Shown: piece after piece, positions 58,120 through 64,000 of the stretch | How the letters are laid out: every line of letters begins with the position of its first letter | Numbering within the stretch: the stretch's first letter is position 1 | DNA from: Methylobacter marinus A45 | GTDB lineage: Bacteria; Pseudomonadota; Gammaproteobacteria; Methylococcales; Methylomonadaceae | Assembly: GCF_000383855.1 (NCBI RefSeq) | Contig: NZ_KB912877.1 | Coordinates: 1,875,285-1,939,284 of the forward strand | DNA length: 64,000 nt | Direction of reading: 5' to 3' | Position numbers and translations under genes: made by a program | Notes under the pieces: model-generated | Told to the model about the DNA's origin: nothing | Databases searched by the model: none | What the model saw: the letters and a program-made list of their open reading frames with translations, nothing else

Positions 58120-58983
58120 TTAAACAGCTGCGGCACCGGCAACGATTTCTGAAATTTCCTGCGTGATAGCGGCCTGTCTGGCTTTGTTGTAGACCAACTG
58201 CAACTCACCGATCAGATTTCCGGCGTTATCCGAAGCGCTCTTCATGGCGACCATTCTGGCTGCCTGTTCACAGGCATTGTTTTCAACCAGGCCTTGGTAG
58301 ACGATCGATTCGATATAACGGGTCAACAGATGATCCAGAACTTCCTTGGCATCGGGCTCGTAGATATAATCCCAATGGCCGCCCAGGCCTTCTTCGATCT
58401 CTTCCGCGACGACAGGAAGCAGCTTTTCAATAACAGGCCTTTGAGTCATGGTATTCACGAATTCATTGTTTATTACATACAATTCGTCAATAGTGCCTTG
58501 CTCATAAGCATCCAACATGATTTTAATGATGCCGACGATATCCTCAAGGTGCGGAGTGTCACCCAGTTTGGATACCTGACCTACCATATTCGTTTTCAGA
58601 TTACTGAAAAAACCGGCGGCCTTTGTACCGATGGTACAAACGTCTACATCGATATTGGCTTTGTCCCATTGTGCTAGTTGCGTCAGCGTTTTTCTGAACA
58701 AATTCGCATTCAGACCGCCGCACAGTCCCCTGTCGGAGCTTATAACAATGATCCCGACCCGTTTAACCTCACGCTTAACGAGAAAAGAGTGTTTATACTC
58801 CGGATTGGCATGGGCCAGATGTTTGATGATCTGGCCGATTTTTTTGGAGTATGGACGTGTTGCCTGCATTCTGTCTTTTGTTTTACGCATTTTACTCGCG
58901 GCAACCATCTCCATTGCCCGAGTGATCTTTTGAGTATTTTTGATACTCCCGATCTTTGTGCGTATTTCTTTACCAACAGCCAT
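58120..58983 (-). CDS. atpG: F1Fo ATP synthase gamma subunit
   Basis: The 287-residue protein begins [20 protein letters not shown] and has [15 protein letters not shown] in the middle and [20 protein letters not shown] at the end, the standard terminal helices of the rotor shaft. It lies between atpA and atpD as in other bacteria. Confidence 0.98.
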   Translation of the reverse strand: MAVGKEIRTKIGSIKNTQKITRAMEMVAASKMRKTKDRMQATRPYSKKIGQIIKHLAHANPEYKHSFLVKREVKRVGIIVISSDRGLCGGLNANLFRKTLTQLAQWDKANIDVDVCTIGTKAAGFFSNLKTNMVGQVSKLGDTPHLEDIVGIIKIMLDAYEQGTIDELYVINNEFVNTMTQRPVIEKLLPVVAEEIEEGLGGHWDYIYEPDAKEVLDHLLTRYIESIVYQGLVENNACEQAARMVAMKSASDNAGNLIGELQLVYNKARQAAITQEISEIVAGAAAV

Positions 58984-58995
58984 TTGAAGACCCTT

Positions 58996-60537
58996 TTACC
59001 AACTATGAGTTTTGATGAAAGTTTGAATAGCAGTCAGCATACCCTGCCTAATTTCATCGCTAAAATCGCCAGTTGCATTAATGTTGTTCATTAATTCAGC
59101 ATGTTCTGACTTCATGTACGACTGTAAAGCAGCTTCAAAATCAAGGACTTTGTTAACTTCCACGTCATCAAGGAAACCTTCGTTGGCGGCAAACAGCGAA
59201 ACCGCCATTTGTGCGACCGACATAGGTGAATATTGATTTTGCTTCATCAATTCAGTCACACGCTGGCCGCGCTCGATCTGTTTACGCGTGCTTTCATCCA
59301 GATCCGATGCGAACTGGGCGAAGGCCGCCAACTCACGGTATTGAGCCAAGTCAAGACGCGTGCCGCCACCTAATTTTTTGATGATTTTGGTTTGAGCCGC
59401 ACCGCCAACACGCGATACCGATAAACCGGCGTTTACCGCAGGACGGATACCGGAGTTGAACAAATCGGTTTCGAGGAAGATCTGACCGTCGGTAATGGAG
59501 ATTACGTTGGTCGGTACGAAAGCCGATACGTCGCCGCCTTGCGTTTCGATGATTGGCAATGCGGTTAATGAACCGGTTTTACCTTTCACTTTGCCGCCAG
59601 TCAGTTTTTCAACTTCAGCCGCATTGATACGCGCCGCTCTTTCCAGCAAACGGGAGTGCAGGTAGAACACGTCACCAGGATAAGCTTCACGGCCGGGCGG
59701 GCGACGCAGCAACAAGGACACCTGACGATAGGCCCAGGCCTGTTTGGTCAAGTCGTCATAAATAATCAGCGCATCTTCGCCACGGTCTCTGAAGTACTCG
59801 CCCATGGAACAGCCGGTGTAGGGTGCAATGAATTGCAATGCAGCTGATTCTGAAGCGGAAGCGGCAACGATAATGGTATGTTCCATCGCGCCATGTTCTT
59901 CCAGTTTGCGCACTACATTGGCAATGGACGAACGTTTTTGGCCGATAGCGACATAAATACATTTAATGCCGGTGCCTTTTTGATTGATGATCGCATCAAC
60001 CGCGATGGCCGTTTTACCGGTCTGTCTATCGCCGATGATCAACTCACGCTGGCCGCGGCCGACGGGAATCATCGAATCAATTGATTTCAAGCCTATTTGA
60101 ACGGGTTGATCAACCGATTGACGGGCGATAACGCCTGGAGCGATTTTTTCGATAGGGGAGGTTTCGTTGGTTTCAATGGCGCCTTTGCCGTCGATAGGAT
60201 TACCGAGCGCATCAACAACACGGCCCAGCAATGCTTCGCCAACCGGCACTTCCAGAATTCTACCGGTACATTTAACGGTATCGCCTTCAGTGATGTGCTG
60301 GTATGAACCTAATACCACCGCACCGACAGAATCCCTTTCAAGGTTAAGCGCCATCCCGTAGGTATTGCCGGGGAATTCCAGCATCTCGCCCTGCATAGCT
60401 TCGGAAAGACCATGTATTCTTACAATACCGTCAGTCACGCTAACTACAGTACCTTCTGTATGGGCTTCGGCGCTAAGGTCGAAGTTTTCGATCTTCTTTT
60501 TAATCAGATCACTTATTTCAGATGGGTTTAATTGCAT
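58996..60537 (-). CDS. atpA: F1Fo ATP synthase alpha subunit
   Basis: The 513-residue protein begins [20 protein letters not shown] and has the nucleotide loop GDRQTGKT (169-176), [20 protein letters not shown] and the alpha-subunit signature with [17 protein letters not shown], including the arginine (SVSR) that reaches the catalytic site of beta. It has the normal length for the family. Confidence 0.98.
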   Translation of the reverse strand: MQLNPSEISDLIKKKIENFDLSAEAHTEGTVVSVTDGIVRIHGLSEAMQGEMLEFPGNTYGMALNLERDSVGAVVLGSYQHITEGDTVKCTGRILEVPVGEALLGRVVDALGNPIDGKGAIETNETSPIEKIAPGVIARQSVDQPVQIGLKSIDSMIPVGRGQRELIIGDRQTGKTAIAVDAIINQKGTGIKCIYVAIGQKRSSIANVVRKLEEHGAMEHTIIVAASASESAALQFIAPYTGCSMGEYFRDRGEDALIIYDDLTKQAWAYRQVSLLLRRPPGREAYPGDVFYLHSRLLERAARINAAEVEKLTGGKVKGKTGSLTALPIIETQGGDVSAFVPTNVISITDGQIFLETDLFNSGIRPAVNAGLSVSRVGGAAQTKIIKKLGGGTRLDLAQYRELAAFAQFASDLDESTRKQIERGQRVTELMKQNQYSPMSVAQMAVSLFAANEGFLDDVEVNKVLDFEAALQSYMKSEHAELMNNINATGDFSDEIRQGMLTAIQTFIKTHSW

Positions 60538-60558
60538 GTTCTTTTTCTCACTCTAGAG

Positions 60559-61089
60559 TTAGAGCCTTTTTGCTAATTGTTGAAGCTGGCCTTTGATAGA
60601 TCCGTCAATTACTCTGTCGCCTGCTCGAACCAGAACGCCGCCGATTAAGGACTTATCCACGGTCACGTTCATATGAACTTTTTTGCTCAGTGTCTTTTCC
60701 AGTTTTGAAGCGAACGTCTGCTTTTCTTCTTTGGAGAATGCATAGGCAGTCGTTACTTCAACATCGATATAACCTTCATCGTCCGCTTTATATGTTTCGA
60801 ATATTTCCGTGATATAAGGCAGTAAGGTCAATCGGTTGTTTTGAACAAGCAATTTCAGAAAATTCGCATTCTCTTCATCAACTTGCCCCTGGCAGATATC
60901 AAGCATCAGCGCCGATAACCTTTCTTTGCTAACTTTGGGGTTATCCACTACAACAGAAATTTCTTCATCACTCAGGACAGCCGACATAAATGCCAAACTT
61001 TGCGACCACTTTGCAGTCGTGCCGGTTTCTTTGGCCCTTTTAAATACAGCCGCTGCGTAAGGCCTTGCCAATGTTGCCAGTTCGCTCAT
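60559..61089 (-). CDS. atpH: F1Fo ATP synthase delta subunit
   Basis: The 176-residue protein begins MSELATLARPYAAAVFKRAK and ends with DKSLIGGVLVRAGDRVIDGS and IKGQLQQLAKRL, the conserved C-terminal block of the delta subunit, which fixes F1 to the b stalk. It lies 5 bases after atpF. Confidence 0.96.
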   Translation of the reverse strand: MSELATLARPYAAAVFKRAKETGTTAKWSQSLAFMSAVLSDEEISVVVDNPKVSKERLSALMLDICQGQVDEENANFLKLLVQNNRLTLLPYITEIFETYKADDEGYIDVEVTTAYAFSKEEKQTFASKLEKTLSKKVHMNVTVDKSLIGGVLVRAGDRVIDGSIKGQLQQLAKRL

Positions 61090-61094
61090 TATGC

Positions 61095-61568
61095 TTAACC
61101 TAGTTGATTAGAGACTTTGCTTACGATGTCTTGGTGTTTGGCCTTGTCGATTTCCGCACTCAGAATCTGTTCCGCTACATTTACAGCCAGAGCAGCCACT
61201 TCTTGACGCAAACCTTCTTTAGCCTGCTGCATTTCTTGCTCGATCTGTGCCTGTGCCGCCAGAATCATGCGGTCGCCTTCTTGTTTAGCGATTTCTTTCG
61301 ATTCTTCGACAATTTCATTGGCACGCTTCTGAGCGAGATTAACAATCTCGGATGATTGTTCTTTAGCTTCCTTTAAAACGCTCTTGGCCTTTTTCTCGGC
61401 CAGTTGCATTTCTTCCTGACCTTTTTCAGCCGCAGCCAAACCGTCAGCGATTTTCTTTTTACGTTCTTCTAAAGAGTCAAATAAAGGTGGCCATATGTAC
61501 TTCATGGTAAACCATACCAGAAGTGCAAATGTAATCATTTGCCCAATCAGAGTAGCATTGATACTCAC
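61095..61568 (-). CDS. atpF: F1Fo ATP synthase b subunit
   Basis: The 157-residue protein has one N-terminal membrane helix ([22 protein letters not shown]) and a long charged coiled coil ([20 protein letters not shown] onwards), ending in a delta-binding region. It forms the peripheral stalk. The family length is about 156. Confidence 0.97.
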   Translation of the reverse strand: MSINATLIGQMITFALLVWFTMKYIWPPLFDSLEERKKKIADGLAAAEKGQEEMQLAEKKAKSVLKEAKEQSSEIVNLAQKRANEIVEESKEIAKQEGDRMILAAQAQIEQEMQQAKEGLRQEVAALAVNVAEQILSAEIDKAKHQDIVSKVSNQLG

Positions 61569-61609
61569 GATGCGTTCCTCTTGTTGCGATTAAGTTAAAC
61601 AGCTTTAAA

Positions 61610-62725
<1,116 letters not shown>

Positions 62726-62750
62726 CTAAATATTAAAAAAAATGATTGCG

Positions 62751-63110
62751 TCAGCGCATAATGAGCACAAACCAAAAAGCTGATAAAGCCGACACATAGC
62801 CAGCCAGCAGCGGTAATATTTCTATATTTGGGATTTGAAAAATCAAAATGAACAGCGCAGCTGTTAACAATAACTTTCCCGATTCTCCAGCATAAAAAGA
62901 CCTGACGATCTTTTTAGGCTCCTGCCCTGCGGCTCTTCGTACGCGCAACGCAAAATAAAGGTTAGGAATAAAAGCTGCTGCTCCGCCCAAGGCAGGCGAT
63001 AGGGCTTTAGGCCATCCCCCTAAAATTGCAAACCCGGCTGTTGTTATTATTATTATCAGTAGTTGGTAACTTAAGATTTTACCGACAGTCACTTCATTTG
63101 CAGCTGTCAT
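62751..63110 (-). CDS. atpI: ATP synthase I protein
   Basis: From the ATG at 63110, which has ggag about 6 bases upstream, the protein has 119 residues with four hydrophobic segments (LSYQLLIIIITTAGFAILGG; AAAFIPNLYFALR; LLLTAALFILIFQIPNIEIL; YVSALSAFWFVLIM). AtpI helps in assembly of the c ring. The longer frame to 63161 lacks a ribosome site. It is the first gene of the operon; the promoter should lie in 63111-63229, where I see no clear boxes. Confidence 0.9.
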   Translation of the reverse strand: MTAANEVTVGKILSYQLLIIIITTAGFAILGGWPKALSPALGGAAAFIPNLYFALRVRRAAGQEPKKIVRSFYAGESGKLLLTAALFILIFQIPNIEILPLLAGYVSALSAFWFVLIMR

Positions 63111-63229
63111 GCTCAAGCTCCATATACAATAGCGGCATGAATTATAGCCATCAGCTTTCATTAAAGCAAGAAAGCAAGAAAAATATCCTTATAAATTTTG
63201 TAGGTTATTCCCATCTGTTGCCGAGCCGG

Positions 63230-64000
63230 CTATTTGATTTGTTCAAGAATCCCATCCAGTTCCTCGAGACTGGAATAGGCTATGACCAGCTTGCCGGTGC
63301 CATTTTCCTTATGATTGATCAAGACTTTCGCGCCCAGTTTTGCCGTCAGGTCTTCCTGTAAACGCAAGGTATCTTTATCGATGATTTTGGCTTTCTGTGC
63401 TTTCGGCTCAGCCTGGCTATCCTTAACCAGCCGCTCCGCCGCTCTTACCGTCAGACCTTCCCTGACGATTTTATGGGCGGCGGCGACTTGCTTGACGGCA
63501 TCGAGTGACAGCAACGCTCTTGCATGCCCCATTTCCAATTGGCCGTTGACCAACAGTTTTTTCACCTCGGGGTGCAGTTCCATCAGCCTCAATAGATTGG
63601 TAATCGTCGTCCGTGATTTACCGACCGCATCGGCAATCTGCTGATGCGTCATGGCAAATTCCTCCAGCAGTCTTTTTAAAGCATCCGCCTCCTCCAGAGG
63701 ATTCAGATCTTCTCTTTGAATGTTCTCAATCAGCGCGATCGCCATGGCCGCCCGGTCATCTATTTCCTTGATCACCACCGGCACCTGTTGCAAGCCGGCC
63801 AGCTGCGCCGCACGCCAGCGACGCTCTCCGGCAATGATTTCGTACTTTTCCTGGGCAATTTTCCGCACAACGACAGGCTGTATGATGCCTTGCGCCTTAA
63901 TGGAATCGGCCAGCTCCTGCAATTTTTCCGGATTAATGTCTTTTCGCGGCTGATACTTGCCGCGCTGCATATATTCTATCGGCAGAGTCTGAATCTGATG
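63230..64000 (-). CDS. parB: Chromosome-partitioning protein ParB, 5' end outside the window
   Basis: The frame runs to the window edge; the last visible codons encode HQIQTLPIEY before MQRGKYQPRKDINPEKL. The conserved ParB/Srx arginine-rich box is present (GERRWRAAQLAGL), with ALIENIQREDLNPLEEADA, the helix-turn-helix (MTHQQIADAVGKSRTTITNL) and the C-terminal dimerisation part. It binds parS and loads onto origin-proximal DNA with the help of CTP. Its place next to atpI indicates closeness to the chromosomal origin. Confidence 0.96.
   Translation of the reverse strand, partial: HQIQTLPIEYMQRGKYQPRKDINPEKLQELADSIKAQGIIQPVVVRKIAQEKYEIIAGERRWRAAQLAGLQQVPVVIKEIDDRAAMAIALIENIQREDLNPLEEADALKRLLEEFAMTHQQIADAVGKSRTTITNLLRLMELHPEVKKLLVNGQLEMGHARALLSLDAVKQVAAAHKIVREGLTVRAAERLVKDSQAEPKAQKAKIIDKDTLRLQEDLTAKLGAKVLINHKENGTGKLVIAYSSLEELDGILEQIK

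Noticed and set aside
63230-63970. Complete ParB gene starting at the ATG at 63970
   Set aside because: The frame stays open with ParB-like residues to the window edge, and ParB proteins have more N-terminal sequence.

Overview
The window reads as a chromosomal segment of a gammaproteobacterium. The right end carries parB, atpI-BEFHAGDC, glmU and glmS on the minus strand, the usual gammaproteobacterial arrangement near the replication origin. Paired TonB systems, a probable copper receptor and repeat-rich intergenic DNA would suit an environmental gammaproteobacterium, possibly a methanotroph. That genus-level guess is inference only.

Left part (1-24 kb, plus strand). After the 3' end of an AmmeMemoRadiSam radical SAM gene and a block of repeats, a seven-gene run (1857-9014) encodes an OprC/NosA-like TonB-dependent receptor with candidate copper ligands, together with its own TonB2-type energiser: a DUF3450 protein, a TtpC-like ExbB, ExbB, ExbD, TonB and a TPR lipoprotein-like protein. 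A perfect 596-bp tandem duplication follows. Next comes an iron block that begins at a classic Fur box (10516): a small protein, HemP, TonB-ExbB-ExbD, a siderophore receptor, and an NRPS-independent hydroxamate siderophore pathway. The pathway comprises a DesA-like decarboxylase, an N-hydroxylase, an MFS exporter and a fused acyltransferase/IucA-IucC synthetase, and is followed by a PepSY membrane protein. A second Fur box (24954) drives two small genes in the opposite direction.

Middle (25-51.5 kb). Past a repeat-rich stretch with a Uma2 nuclease lies a large, visibly AT-richer defence island of about 23 kb. It holds sspA (minus) divergent from sspBCD (plus), the single-strand DNA phosphorothioation genes. 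Converging on them is a minus-strand run: DptF/SspF-like, DptG-like, a very large FtsK-motor DptH/SspH-like protein, a small ORF, a dual-GHKL kinase-like protein, a receiver-domain protein, and an HTH-HNH-STAND-TPR protein. Two copies of a 17-bp palindrome sit in the sspA-sspB divergent promoter region. The kinase/receiver pair and the HNH-STAND protein are the least explained and most interesting parts. A HIRAN-domain gene follows.

Right part (51.7-64 kb, minus strand). glmS and glmU are nearly contiguous. A gene-free 1.1-kb block of dispersed repeats and a strong terminator separate them from the complete F1Fo ATP synthase operon, and parB runs off the window. I saw no tRNA, rRNA or CRISPR array.
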